Shown here piece by piece: positions 32,683 through 41,921 of a stretch of DNA of 53,557 nucleotides. Made by a program: the position numbers and the translations under genes. Source of the stretch: Salinivirgaceae bacterium (GTDB taxonomy: Bacteria; Bacteroidota; Bacteroidia; Bacteroidales; SZUA-534); contig JAEEPS010000011.1 in assembly GCA_016284875.1 (NCBI GenBank), forward strand, positions 1 through 53,557. Reading direction: 5' to 3'. The notes below the pieces were generated by a model, which saw only the letters and a list, made by a program, of their open reading frames with translations, had not been told where the DNA came from and ran no database searches. Numbering within the stretch: the first letter of the stretch is position 1; each line of letters opens with the position of its first letter.

Positions 32683-34122
32683 ATGAAACAACTTAATAGA
32701 CACACCGCCGAGGCCAAAACCTACACCGAAAAGGTGATTCAGTTTGGCGAGGGCAACTTTTTGCGCGCTTTCGCGGATTGGATTATCTGGCGGACCAACC
32801 AGGTGACTGATTTCAATGCGTCGGTGGTGGTGGTACAGCCGCGCGCGGGCGGAAAAGTTGAGATGCTCAACGCTCAAGACGGCCTTTATCACCTTAACCT
32901 TCAAGGACTTGATGACGGAAAGACGGTTGACACCATTGATTTGATTGACGTTGTAAGCCGCGGCATTGACCCGTACAAAGATTTCGACGCCTACCTGCGC
33001 CTGGCCGAGCAGCCCGAGATGCGGTTCATAATCTCGAACACCACCGAAGCGGGCATTGCCTTCGACCCCGCGTGCAAGTTCACCGACAAGCCCGCGCTCT
33101 CGTTTCCTGGCAAACTGGTGCAGTTGCTCTACCACCGTTTCGAGCATTTCAAGGGCGATGTCTCGAAGGGCTTCATTATTCTGCCGTGCGAACTTATCTT
33201 TCATAACGGCAAACACCTGAAAGAGTGCATTTTGCAATATATCGACCATTGGAATCTTGGCAACGGGTTCAAAACGTGGTTCGAGACGGCGTGCGCGGTT
33301 TACAGTACGCTTGTCGACCGCATTGTGCCTGGCTATCCGAAAGACAACGCCGACGCGATTAAGGAACGTATTGGTTTTGATGACAATCAGTTGGTTGTGG
33401 GCGAAGTTTTCCACCTGTGGGTGATTGAAGCGCCTGAATCGCTTTCGCGAGAGTTCCCTGCCGACAAAGCGGGGCTGCACGTGCATTTTGTGCCGTCGGA
33501 GGCGCCGTACCACGAGCGCAAAGTGACGCTCTTGAACGGACCGCACACGGTGCTGTCGCCTGTGGGTTATTTGAGCGGACTCGACACTGTGCGCGAATGC
33601 TGCAGCGATGAACTTGTGGGCCAATTTGTTGATAAAGTGATGTTTGATGAACTTCTGCCCACACTGAATCTTCCCGAAGACGAACTGCGAAAATTTGCGC
33701 TCGACGTGAAAGACCGCTTCAATAATCCGTTTGTAAAACATTATGTGACAAGCATTATGCTCAACTCGTTCCCGAAATTCAAGACGCGCGACTTACCAGG
33801 TTTGAAAATCTATCTGGAACGCAAGGGCAGCCTTCCAAAGGGCCTTGTGTTTGGTCTGGCGGCCATTTGCACCTATTATAAAGGCGGCTTCCGCGGCACC
33901 GATGAAATTGTGCCCAACGACGCGCCCGAAATCTTGAATTTACTCGAAACACTTTGGGCTACAAGCAGTTGCGCCGAAGTGGCGAAAGGCGTTCTGGGCG
34001 CCAAAGACCTTATCTGGGGCGAGAACTTGAATCTTATTCCAGGACTTACCGACCTGTTAACCAGCGATTTGGAAATGATTCAAAAAGACGGAATGAGGGC
34101 CGCAGTGAAATCAATTTTGTAA
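32683..34122 (+). CDS. uxaB: Tagaturonate reductase (altronate oxidoreductase)
   Basis: A 479-aa member of the mannitol/altronate dehydrogenase group. It reduces D-tagaturonate to D-altronate with NADH. VIQFGEGNFLRAFADWIIWR is the NAD-binding start and HLWVIEAP the substrate region. NGPHTVLSPVGYLSG and the YVTSIMLNSFPKF block complete the family pattern. I start at the ATG at 32683: a TTG-initiated extension overlaps TAATTTTG (32651-32658), a likely -7 box. It is the first gene of the operon and is followed 2 bp later by uxaA. In this context it is probably a step in L-galactose use. Confidence 0.92.
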   Translation: MKQLNRHTAEAKTYTEKVIQFGEGNFLRAFADWIIWRTNQVTDFNASVVVVQPRAGGKVEMLNAQDGLYHLNLQGLDDGKTVDTIDLIDVVSRGIDPYKDFDAYLRLAEQPEMRFIISNTTEAGIAFDPACKFTDKPALSFPGKLVQLLYHRFEHFKGDVSKGFIILPCELIFHNGKHLKECILQYIDHWNLGNGFKTWFETACAVYSTLVDRIVPGYPKDNADAIKERIGFDDNQLVVGEVFHLWVIEAPESLSREFPADKAGLHVHFVPSEAPYHERKVTLLNGPHTVLSPVGYLSGLDTVRECCSDELVGQFVDKVMFDELLPTLNLPEDELRKFALDVKDRFNNPFVKHYVTSIMLNSFPKFKTRDLPGLKIYLERKGSLPKGLVFGLAAICTYYKGGFRGTDEIVPNDAPEILNLLETLWATSSCAEVAKGVLGAKDLIWGENLNLIPGLTDLLTSDLEMIQKDGMRAAVKSIL

Positions 34123-34124
34123 AG

Positions 34125-35618
34125 ATGGCACAGTATATCCAAATAAATCCCGCCGACAACGTGGCCGTGGCGCTCGCACCGCTCAAGGCTGGCACCCGAA
34201 TCGACCTGAACGGAGGAATCGTCCTGAAAAACGACATTCCAGCGGGGCACAAGTTTGCGCTCTGCAATCTCGCTCAAGGCGAAAATGTTGTGAAGTACGG
34301 TTTTCCAATCGGGCACCTTACCGATGGTGTTGCCGCGGGCTCGCATATCGACCATAATATTCTGAAAACCAATCTTGAAGGTGTGTCGGATTACACCTAC
34401 GAGCCGAAACTAGCAGAGGTCGCGTCCACAGCAGTAAAACGCTCATTTAAAGGCTTTAAGCGTGCAAATGGCACAGTGGGCACAAGGAATCAGATTTGGA
34501 TAATTCCGACGGTGGGCTGCGTGAACGGCATTGCGCAAAAACTTGCCGAACGTTTCCGTGCCGAAATCGCTGGGCGCGAAGGCTATGTTGACGCAGTTGT
34601 GGCTTTTCCGCACAACTATGGATGCTCGCAACTTGGTGAAGACCACCAAAATACTCGGATTGTACTACGCAATATGGTTCGCCACCCCAACGCTGGCGGC
34701 GTGCTGGTTGTCGGTCTCGGCTGCGAGAACAACCAACTTTCGGCTTTCCGCGAACTCGTTGGTGAGGTTGATGACAAACGTGTGAAAATGTTTGAATCAC
34801 AGAAGGTTGATGGCGACGAATTGGAATACGGACTCGGGCTACTGCGCGAGATTTTCGCTGTTTGCTCAACCGATGTCCGCGAAGATGTGCCCGCCGCCGA
34901 ATTGCGTGTGGGGCTGAAATGCGGCGGTTCCGACGGGCTGTCGGGCATAACCGCCAATCCGCTTCTGGGTACGTTCAGCGATTGGATTGTGGCGCAAGGT
35001 GGAACGACCGTCCTGACCGAAGTGCCCGAAATGTTCGGCGCCGAAACACTCCTGATGAACCGCTGCCAAAACCGCGCGACTTTCGACAAGACCGTCGCCT
35101 TAATCAACGATTTCAAGAACTACTTTATCGCTAATAATCAGCCAGTTTACGAGAATCCGTCGCCAGGAAACAAGGCTGGCGGCATATCGACACTCGAAGA
35201 AAAATCGCTCGGCTGCACGCAGAAATGTGGCACAAGCACAGTCCGCGATGTGCTGCGCTACGGACAAATAATTGAGGGCAAAGGACTTAACTTACTTTCG
35301 GCACCAGGCAACGACCTTGTAGCAAGCACCGCGCTGGCCGCAAGTGGCTGTCAATTAGTGCTTTTCACTACTGGCCGCGGAACGCCGTTCGGGACGTTCG
35401 TGCCAACGCTGAAAATCGCGACCAACACGCCATTATATCGCGGAAAGCCGAACTGGATTGACTTCAACGCGGGTGTGATTGCCGATGGCGAGCCGATGGA
35501 CAAGATGGCCGAAAGGTTTATCGATTTTGTGATTGCGGTGGCCAGCGGCCAGGCGGTCAACAACGAGAAGAACGGGTATCGCGAGTTTGCGATTTTTAAA
35601 ACTGGGGTGACACTTTAG
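34125..35618 (+). CDS. uxaA: Altronate dehydratase
   Basis: A 497-aa enzyme that dehydrates D-altronate to 2-keto-3-deoxy-D-gluconate. The N-terminal SAF domain (1-75; DIPAGHKFALCNL) is followed by the catalytic domain with GTRNQIWIIPTVGCVNGIA, FPHNYGCSQLGEDH, GLKCGGSDGLSGITANP, EKSLGCTQKCG, and the C-terminal FTTGRGTPFGTFVPT. Conserved Cys residues may hold an iron centre. The start was set at the ATG 2 bp after uxaB; a frame reaching into uxaB is rejected. Confidence 0.93.
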   Translation: MAQYIQINPADNVAVALAPLKAGTRIDLNGGIVLKNDIPAGHKFALCNLAQGENVVKYGFPIGHLTDGVAAGSHIDHNILKTNLEGVSDYTYEPKLAEVASTAVKRSFKGFKRANGTVGTRNQIWIIPTVGCVNGIAQKLAERFRAEIAGREGYVDAVVAFPHNYGCSQLGEDHQNTRIVLRNMVRHPNAGGVLVVGLGCENNQLSAFRELVGEVDDKRVKMFESQKVDGDELEYGLGLLREIFAVCSTDVREDVPAAELRVGLKCGGSDGLSGITANPLLGTFSDWIVAQGGTTVLTEVPEMFGAETLLMNRCQNRATFDKTVALINDFKNYFIANNQPVYENPSPGNKAGGISTLEEKSLGCTQKCGTSTVRDVLRYGQIIEGKGLNLLSAPGNDLVASTALAASGCQLVLFTTGRGTPFGTFVPTLKIATNTPLYRGKPNWIDFNAGVIADGEPMDKMAERFIDFVIAVASGQAVNNEKNGYREFAIFKTGVTL

Positions 35619-35678
35619 CGGTGTGCACTGATTGATAGGTATTTATAAGAGTATTTGAATTAATTTTTTAAAAATTTC

Positions 35679-35692
35679 CCGCCGTAAGGCGG
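35679..35692 (+). other. GNRA-capped hairpin before the TfoX-N gene
   Basis: CCGCC (35679-35683) and GGCGG (35688-35692) enclose the tetraloop GTAA, 11 nt before the start codon at 35704. No T-run follows, so it is more likely an mRNA stability or processing element than a terminator. Confidence 0.45.
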
Positions 35693-35703
35693 CAACAAAA
35701 ACG

Positions 35704-36024
35704 ATGGCTTCAGATAAGAACTTTTTGGATTACGTGCTTGACCAACTTTCGGCACTCGATGGCGTGACCTACCGCGCAATGATGGGTGAATACATTCTGT
35801 ATTTCAATGGCCGCATTTTTGGCGGAATCTACGATAATCGCTTGCTAATCAAGCCTGTGCCTGCAGCGTTGAGGCTCATTTCTGATGTCCGCTATGCCGA
35901 ACCATACGAAGGCGCTAAACCAATGATTATCACCGATATAGTTGATAATAGCGATGCGTTCTGCAATCTTGTCAGGCAGATGTACGACGAACTTCCAGAA
36001 GTGAAACCGAAGAAAAAGAAGTGA
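35704..36024 (+). CDS. TfoX N-terminal domain protein
   Basis: A 106-aa single-domain protein of the TfoX_N type. FLDYVLDQLSALDGVTYRAMMGEYILYFNGRIFGGIYDNRLLIK is the typical core, with the strand pattern G-x-Y-x-x-x-L-x-x-K. The C-terminus is a Lys run. In gamma-proteobacteria TfoX governs competence; solitary N-domains in Bacteroidota have unknown roles. It lies inside the sugar operon with 2 bp to the next gene, where it has no obvious metabolic task. Confidence 0.85.
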   Translation: MASDKNFLDYVLDQLSALDGVTYRAMMGEYILYFNGRIFGGIYDNRLLIKPVPAALRLISDVRYAEPYEGAKPMIITDIVDNSDAFCNLVRQMYDELPEVKPKKKK

Positions 36025-36026
36025 TT

Positions 36027-36956
36027 ATGAACATTATAGACGCACATAGCCACCTTTGGCTGAAACAGGACACCGTGGTCGACGGGCAGCGGATTTACAC
36101 CACAACCCGCGGTCGCTCAATGTTTTTCGATGGCGAACGCCAGATGCTACCGCCGTTTATGGCCGACGGACGCAACACCGCCGAAATTTTTCTTGCCAAT
36201 ATGGACTATGCGCAGGTGGGCGGGGCCGTTGTGGTTCAGGAAGTTATTGACGGTTGCCAAAACGATTACCTTGCCGAAGTGGCGCAAAAATACCCCGAAC
36301 GCTTCTTCGTCTGCGGAATGCCGCGGCTTGGTTTGGAATCGGTCGAAGCCGAAAAACTGATTACCGCCGACGATATTTTGAGCGATGTCAAAACCTTGTA
36401 TTCGCGTGGTTTTAAAGGAATTGCGATTCCTGGACACCGCGTGTGCCGTCCGTTGGCCGACCTTCTGCCAGCAATGAAGTTTATGGAAGCGAACCAAATG
36501 ATTTTCTCTATGTGCCTTGCCGATGATGCACGGCAGATTGCAGAATTTCAACAACTTATAACAGAATGTCCGAACTTGAAAATCGCAATCGGACACTTTG
36601 GGCTGGCAACCAGTGCGAATTGGAAAAATCAGATTCTTTTGGCTCGGAATCAGAATGTTTATATTGAGTCGGGCGGCATTACCTGGCTGTATAACAGCGA
36701 GTTCTATCCGTTCAAAGGTGCAGTCGAGGCCATTCGCGAGGCGGCCGATTTGGTTGGCATTGAAAAACTGATGTGGGGCAGCGACTATCCGCGCACCATT
36801 TGCGCCATAACCTATCGGATGTCGTATGATTTTGTACTGAAAACCAACGAGTTGACCGACTCGCAAAAATCGGCCTTCCTTGGCGAAAACGCTGTCAGAT
36901 TCTACGGATTCAAGAATCTGCCAAAGTTGCCGTACATTAAAAATATGTCAGAGTAA
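36027..36956 (+). CDS. Amidohydrolase, probable sugar-acid lactonase
   Basis: A 309-aa metal-dependent TIM-barrel hydrolase. IDAHSHLWL gives the first His pair, RFFVCGMPRLG and IAIGHFG further ligands, and the C-terminal MWGSDYPRT the last Asp. It belongs to the group with L-fuconolactonase and 2-pyrone-4,6-dicarboxylate hydrolase. In this operon it should open L-galactono- (or L-fucono-) lactone to the free acid. I chose the ATG 2 bp after the TfoX stop over an in-frame GTG two codons earlier. Substrate is inferred from neighbours. Confidence 0.85.
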   Translation: MNIIDAHSHLWLKQDTVVDGQRIYTTTRGRSMFFDGERQMLPPFMADGRNTAEIFLANMDYAQVGGAVVVQEVIDGCQNDYLAEVAQKYPERFFVCGMPRLGLESVEAEKLITADDILSDVKTLYSRGFKGIAIPGHRVCRPLADLLPAMKFMEANQMIFSMCLADDARQIAEFQQLITECPNLKIAIGHFGLATSANWKNQILLARNQNVYIESGGITWLYNSEFYPFKGAVEAIREAADLVGIEKLMWGSDYPRTICAITYRMSYDFVLKTNELTDSQKSAFLGENAVRFYGFKNLPKLPYIKNMSE

Positions 36957-36975
36957 CACATTAAATATCAAACAA

Positions 36976-37968
36976 ATGAAAGCAATTCAAATTACAAAAC
37001 CAGGCTTGGCAGAGATTGTTGAGTGTGACAAGCCTGTTCTGAAATCGGGCGAGGTGCTGCTGAAACTCGGCTACGTGGGCTTTTGCGGTTCCGACCTGAA
37101 CACCTATCGCGGCGGAAACGCAATGGTGACGTTCCCACGCATTCCTGGGCACGAAATCGGCGCAACCATTGTCGAAACTGCCGCCGATGTGCCGTCGCAA
37201 CTAAAAGCGGGCCAGGTGGTTACGGTGAATCCTTACACCAACTGCGGCCATTGTGCGTCGTGCCGCCGCGGGCGCGTGAATGCTTGCGAGAACAACGAAA
37301 CGCTTGGCGTTCAACGCAATGGCGCGATGCAGGAATACATTGCCCTGCCGTGGCAGAAAATCATTCCGTGCGGCTCGGTTTCGCTGCGCGATGCGGCTTT
37401 GATTGAGCCGATGAGCGTCGGTTTTCACGCTGTCGACCGTGGCAGAGTAACTGATACTGACATAGTTATGGTAATCGGCTGCGGAATGGTTGGTTTGGGT
37501 GCAGTGGTGCGTGCCGTGATGCGCGGCGCAACCGTCATTGCCGCCGACCTCGACGATGAGAAACTCGCCATTGCCCGTTCGCTTGGTGCGAAATTCACCT
37601 ACAACACCGCCACCGAATGGAATCTGCCGTCGCCTGATGTTGTGATTGAGGCCGTTGGTGCGGCGCCTACCTATCATTTGGCCGTCAATCGCGTGGCGTT
37701 CACAGGGCGCATTGTCTGCATTGGCTATGCAAAAAGCGATATTGAGCTGACAACCAGTCTGTTCGTGAAGAAAGAACTCGACATTATGGGCTCGCGTAAC
37801 GCCAATCCGTCTGATTTTGAGGCGGTTATTAAATATTTGACAAACTCGGGCGCGCCCGTCGAGAAATTTATCAGCCGCATAATCGAGCCGCAACAGGCCG
37901 ACGAAGCGCTGAAAACCTGGGCCGAAGCACCTGGAAAAGTGTTCAGAATCCTTGTAAAATGGGATTGA
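36976..37968 (+). CDS. Zinc-dependent dehydrogenase, probable L-galactonate 5-dehydrogenase
   Basis: A 330-aa medium-chain dehydrogenase. GFCGSDLNTYRGG (catalytic Cys and Asp), PGHEIG (His-Glu), the structural zinc Cys set in NCGHCASCRRGRVNACEN, and the NAD loop VIGCGMVGLGAV are all present. E. coli LgoD, from the same family, oxidises L-galactonate to D-tagaturonate, which is exactly the substrate of the UxaB encoded upstream. That role is my reading of the context; L-idonate or sorbitol dehydrogenase activity would look similar. The start is the ATG 19 bp after the lactonase. Confidence 0.82.
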   Translation: MKAIQITKPGLAEIVECDKPVLKSGEVLLKLGYVGFCGSDLNTYRGGNAMVTFPRIPGHEIGATIVETAADVPSQLKAGQVVTVNPYTNCGHCASCRRGRVNACENNETLGVQRNGAMQEYIALPWQKIIPCGSVSLRDAALIEPMSVGFHAVDRGRVTDTDIVMVIGCGMVGLGAVVRAVMRGATVIAADLDDEKLAIARSLGAKFTYNTATEWNLPSPDVVIEAVGAAPTYHLAVNRVAFTGRIVCIGYAKSDIELTTSLFVKKELDIMGSRNANPSDFEAVIKYLTNSGAPVEKFISRIIEPQQADEALKTWAEAPGKVFRILVKWD

Positions 37969-37992
37969 TTATAAATTAGTTATATCGATACA

Positions 37993-38940
37993 ATGAAACA
38001 GAGAAATCTTGGAAAAACGGGCTTGAAGTTGTCGGCTTTGGGCTTTGGCGCGTCGAGTCTGGGTGGCGTTTTCCACTCGTTGAACGAGGCCGACGGCATT
38101 CGCGCGGTGCACACTGCGGTTGAGAACGGAATCAACTTTATCGACGTGTCGCCGTATTACGGCCACCTGAAGGCGGAAATGGTTCTGGGAAAGGCGCTTA
38201 AAGAGATTCCGCGCGACAAATTCATTCTTTCGACAAAGGTTGGGCGCTACGGCAAAGACGGCGTGAACACGTGGGATTATTCCGCCCGCCGCGCCCACGA
38301 CAGCGTTTTTGAAAGTATGGAACGGCTCAATGTTGATTATATCGACATTATCAACGTGCACGATATTGAGTTTCAGGCTGCGATGCCTGGCGGTCTGCAA
38401 AAGATTGTAGATGAGACACTTCCTGCTCTTGTCGAACTTCGCGAAAAGGGCGTTGTGGGGCACGTCGGCATAACCGATTTGCAACTCGAGAACCTGAAAT
38501 GGGTTGTCGAGCACTCGCCCGAAGGCACTGTTGAGAGCGTTCTGAACTTCTGCCACTACTGTCTTTGCGATGACAAACTTATTGATTTTCTGGACTTTTT
38601 CGAGAGTCGTGGCATTGGTGTGATAAATGCTAGTCCGCTGTCGATGGGGCTGCTCACAATGCGCGGCGCACCCGATTGGCACCCTGCACCGAAGGCCCTG
38701 CGCGACGCTTGCGCCGAAGCGGCACGTTATTGTGATTCAATTGGTTACCCGATAGAAAAACTCGCAATGCAGTATAGCCTTGGCAACAGCCGCATTGCTT
38801 CGAACCTGTTCTCGACAACCAATCCGCAGAATGTTCTGAAAAATATTGATTTTGTAAAAGAACCTGCTGATGCTGAAGTAGTTGCAAAAGTTCGCGAAAT
38901 CATTGGCAATCAGTTCCGCGTAAGTTGGAAAAACTCGTAA
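37993..38940 (+). CDS. Aldo/keto reductase, L-galactose (L-fucose) dehydrogenase-like
   Basis: A 315-aa NAD(P)-dependent TIM-barrel enzyme: LGKTGLKLSALGFGASSLGG, IDVSPYYGHLKAEMVLG (with the catalytic Tyr), ILSTKVGRYG (Lys), and IDIINVHDIEF (His). The pattern is close to plant L-galactose dehydrogenase and bacterial L-fucose dehydrogenases, which oxidise the C1 hydroxyl to a lactone. With the lactonase and L-galactonate-type dehydrogenase next to it, the first step of oxidative L-galactose use is the best assignment. Confidence 0.85.
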   Translation: MKQRNLGKTGLKLSALGFGASSLGGVFHSLNEADGIRAVHTAVENGINFIDVSPYYGHLKAEMVLGKALKEIPRDKFILSTKVGRYGKDGVNTWDYSARRAHDSVFESMERLNVDYIDIINVHDIEFQAAMPGGLQKIVDETLPALVELREKGVVGHVGITDLQLENLKWVVEHSPEGTVESVLNFCHYCLCDDKLIDFLDFFESRGIGVINASPLSMGLLTMRGAPDWHPAPKALRDACAEAARYCDSIGYPIEKLAMQYSLGNSRIASNLFSTTNPQNVLKNIDFVKEPADAEVVAKVREIIGNQFRVSWKNS

Positions 38941-38976
38941 ACACCACATTTATAACCACTAAACACAACAATAAAA

Positions 38977-40233
38977 ATGAAGACAATCGAGAAAAAACAC
39001 CTTCTGCCATTCTGCCTTGTGACGGTTTTGTTTCTGCTTTGGGGAATGGCTAACAATATGACTGACACTCTGTTAAGTGCCTTCAAGCGCATAATGTCGA
39101 TGACCGACACGCAGACATCGCTCATTCAGTTTGCGTTCTACGGGTCGTACTTCTGTTTTGCGCTGCCCGCTGCGCTTTTCATCCGTAAGTACAGTTACAA
39201 AAGCGGTGTCATTTTGGGCCTTGTGCTCTACGCCGCGGGCGCCATTCTGTTTTTCCCCGCGTCGAAGGCTGCATCATATGCTTTCTACTTGATAGCCATA
39301 TACATATTGGCTGGCGGATGCTCAATTTTGGAAACCACGGCCAACCCGTATATTCTATCGATGGGTTCGCCAGAAACGGCCACTCGAAGGCTTAATATCG
39401 CACAGGCGTTCAATCCGTTAGGCTCGATAACTGGCATTCTTATGAGTCAGTTTTTCATTCTTTCGCAACTCTCGAGCGCCACAGCATCCGACCGCGCCGC
39501 AATGACGCAGAGCGACCTGACATCGATGCAGGCGCACGAGTTGAATGCCATCACAGGTACCTATATGACGCTTGGTTTTGTGCTTTTGGCCATTATGGTT
39601 GTGATGCTTCTGGTGCGTATGCCCGAAGGCGGCGATGACAGTCGCGACAGCGTGAAGGAATCGTTTAAACGATTGATTAAGAATAAGAAATACGTGTTTG
39701 GCGTTGTGGCGCAGTTCTTCTATGTGGGCGCACAAATCTGTGTTTGGTCGTTCACCATCCGCATTGTGATGCAGGAACTTGGCTTGCTCGAAGCCGATGC
39801 TGCCACCATCTATCTTATTAGTATTATTTGCTTTAGCGCAGCACGGTTCATCTTCACCTGGCTGATGAAATGGATTCAACCGTCGAAACTGCTACTGTGG
39901 GCGTCGGCCGCCGATATTGTTCTGTGTCTGATAGTTGCGTTGTGCAGCGGTACTGGTGCAGTCTGCATTGCGGCGCTCATCGGCGTTAGTTTCTTTATGT
40001 CGCTGATGTTCCCAACCATCTACGGCATCGCGCTCGAGAATGTGGGTGCCGACGCGAAAATTGGTGCTTCAGGCTTGATAATGGCCATTTTAGGTGGTGC
40101 GCTTCTTCCGCCGCTTCAGGGAGTCATTTCCGATGCAACAAACATCAACATCTCGTATCTGGTGCCGATGGTTTGCTTTGTGGTGGTGCTGATTTACGCA
40201 AGGTACGTTGGACGGCAAGTGAAAAAAGCATAA
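38977..40233 (+). CDS. fucP: L-fucose:H+ symporter-like MFS permease
   Basis: A 418-aa twelve-segment MFS carrier. The N-terminus FCLVTVLFLLWGMANNMTDTLLSAFKRIM is diagnostic of the FucP group (Asn-Asn-Met and the acidic residue in helix 1). YILAGGCSILETTANPYILSMGS carries the Glu needed for proton coupling, and the FMSLMFPTIYGIALE segment is typical. E. coli FucP accepts L-fucose, L-galactose and D-arabinose, in line with the enzymes of this operon. A strong terminator follows. Confidence 0.92.
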   Translation: MKTIEKKHLLPFCLVTVLFLLWGMANNMTDTLLSAFKRIMSMTDTQTSLIQFAFYGSYFCFALPAALFIRKYSYKSGVILGLVLYAAGAILFFPASKAASYAFYLIAIYILAGGCSILETTANPYILSMGSPETATRRLNIAQAFNPLGSITGILMSQFFILSQLSSATASDRAAMTQSDLTSMQAHELNAITGTYMTLGFVLLAIMVVMLLVRMPEGGDDSRDSVKESFKRLIKNKKYVFGVVAQFFYVGAQICVWSFTIRIVMQELGLLEADAATIYLISIICFSAARFIFTWLMKWIQPSKLLLWASAADIVLCLIVALCSGTGAVCIAALIGVSFFMSLMFPTIYGIALENVGADAKIGASGLIMAILGGALLPPLQGVISDATNINISYLVPMVCFVVVLIYARYVGRQVKKA

Positions 40234-40259
40234 AAAACGGGGCTTTTGCCCCGTTTTTT
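40232..40259. terminator. Bidirectional terminator
   Basis: ACGGGGC and GCCCCGT around a TTTT loop, with A-run and T-run on the two sides. It overlaps the stop codon of the convergent heptosyltransferase gene. Confidence 0.92.
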
Positions 40260-41244
40260 ATTTCAGTATCTTTTCTACAATCATTTCTGCCGTTATCTTG
40301 TTGAGACATTGATATTTGTCGTTCAACCGACACTCCTTGTTGCCGTAAATTGAGCATGGGCGACAGGGGAGAGGAATCTGCACGGCATCGGTTTCGTCCT
40401 GATTAAAACCGAAGAATCCCGCTGCGGGATGTGTCGCGCCCCAAACCGAAACGGCTCTTGTGCCGACGAGCGAGGCCAGATGCATGTTCGCGCTGTCCAT
40501 CGACAGCATGCAGTCGAGTTCCGCAATCAAAGTCAGTTCGTTTTTCAAGCCGCCCGACTTTCCGACAAGGCTGACAACGTTTTGATATTTGTCCTGCCAC
40601 TGCTCCAAAACTGCTTTTTCTTTCTCGCCAAATCCGAACAGGAAAACCTGCAAACCTTTTTCCGACAATAATTTAACAACTTTTTCGGTTGTTTCGAGCG
40701 GCAGAATTTTGCCTTTGTGTGCGGCAAAAGGTGCAACGCCTATTTTTCCGCTTTTCCCAGATTTTGAGGTTTTCGGAAAGTTCAATTCAAAATCGAAACC
40801 GAGTTTTTCCAGCACATCCTGATAACGTACAAAGGTAGTTTTCAGAGGTTTGCAGTTTTCGGCTCCTTTTGTCGTGAGGCGTTTCTTGTCGCTGCGGCCT
40901 TTGTCAATCCTAACAGTCTTTATTCCAGCCAAAGATGCTCTGAATTTCAGATATTTAGTCCTCAAAACATCGTGAAAATCAGCGTAGGCGTCAAAATCTT
41001 TTTGCTTTATTTCGCAGAAGAGTCGGTTAAGACCAGAAAAACCATCATAGTCCTTTTTTAAGTCGATGCCCCAAAACTTCACGTTTTCAGGAAGTTGTGA
41101 GAAAATCGGCTCAAAATTCTTGCGGCTCAAAAAAACAATTTCCAAATCTTTGTATTTCTGCGCCAGCGACCAAACCACGGGCACACACATAGCCACGTCG
41201 CCCATGGCGGAAAACCGAGTTATCAGCAATCGCTTGATTTCCAT
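40258..41244 (-). CDS. Family 9 glycosyltransferase (heptosyltransferase-like)
   Basis: A 328-aa GT-B enzyme. LLITRFSAMGDVAMCVPVVWSL is the classic opening, GVAPFAAHKGK marks the donor-domain start, and MDSANMHLASLVGTRAVSVWGATHP is the donor nucleotide site. These enzymes add heptose or a similar sugar to LPS inner core. The start shares one base with the stop of the DUF4254 gene (TAATG), so the two are translationally coupled, a pairing I know as common in Bacteroidota. Confidence 0.9.
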   Translation of the reverse strand: MEIKRLLITRFSAMGDVAMCVPVVWSLAQKYKDLEIVFLSRKNFEPIFSQLPENVKFWGIDLKKDYDGFSGLNRLFCEIKQKDFDAYADFHDVLRTKYLKFRASLAGIKTVRIDKGRSDKKRLTTKGAENCKPLKTTFVRYQDVLEKLGFDFELNFPKTSKSGKSGKIGVAPFAAHKGKILPLETTEKVVKLLSEKGLQVFLFGFGEKEKAVLEQWQDKYQNVVSLVGKSGGLKNELTLIAELDCMLSMDSANMHLASLVGTRAVSVWGATHPAAGFFGFNQDETDAVQIPLPCRPCSIYGNKECRLNDKYQCLNKITAEMIVEKILK

Positions 41245-41849
41245 TATTTTGCGCCGTAGAGAACGGGGTTCAGATTCGGGTCGTTATACATCTTCATCTG
41301 TTTGTAGACTTTCATGTATTTTTTGCCCGAAGCAATATCGTCCAGAAGTTGGTCGATGGCGGTGCCGAGGTCTTTTTTCTGCTCCAAAAGAACGTTCAAC
41401 TTGTTTTGGCACTGTGCTTTATGCTCTGTCGAGACATCGGTGCGCATAACCTGCTCCTGCATGTGGTAGATTTTCAGAGCCAGAATGCTGAAGCGGTCAA
41501 CGGCCCAAGCAGGTGATTCAGTGTTGATTACGGCGTTGCCAGCCACTTTCACATCTTTGTATTTGTCAAGGAAATAACTGTCGATAAGTTCCACAAGGTC
41601 AGTACGGTCCTGGTTGCTCTTGTCGATGCGGCGTTTGATTTTGAGCGCCTCCACAGGGTCGATTTCGGGATTGCGGATAATGTCCTCCAAGTGCCATTGA
41701 ACGGTGTCAATCCAGTTTTTGAGGTAGAGGTAATACTCTATGGTTTTGATTTCAAACGGATTAGCGATTGGGGTGTCCACATCGTCGTGTTTATGATAAT
41801 CGGCAATCGACTGCTCGAAAATTTTCCAAGATGATTCTGTAAATGTCAT
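41244..41849 (-). CDS. DUF4254 protein
   Basis: A 201-aa all-helical, charged protein without signal or membrane segment: HKHDDVDTPIANPF, YLYLKNWIDTVQWHLEDIIRNP, AVDRFSILALKIYHM. This is the DUF4254 pattern. Function is not known. Its coupling to the heptosyltransferase gene suggests a role in LPS core assembly, for example as a chaperone or sugar-nucleotide handling protein (inference). Confidence 0.85.
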   Translation of the reverse strand: MTFTESSWKIFEQSIADYHKHDDVDTPIANPFEIKTIEYYLYLKNWIDTVQWHLEDIIRNPEIDPVEALKIKRRIDKSNQDRTDLVELIDSYFLDKYKDVKVAGNAVINTESPAWAVDRFSILALKIYHMQEQVMRTDVSTEHKAQCQNKLNVLLEQKKDLGTAIDQLLDDIASGKKYMKVYKQMKMYNDPNLNPVLYGAK

Positions 41850-41921
41850 AGTTATCTGTTTTTAATGTTTTTGTTGGGCAAAAGTAGCAAAAGTTGTTTG
41901 TCATGCTGCTATCTGTTGACA

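Noticed and set aside
32683..35618. Hexuronate (galacturonate) operon
   Set aside because: No uxaC isomerase or uronate transporter is seen; the lactonase, two dehydrogenases and FucP fit L-galactose better.
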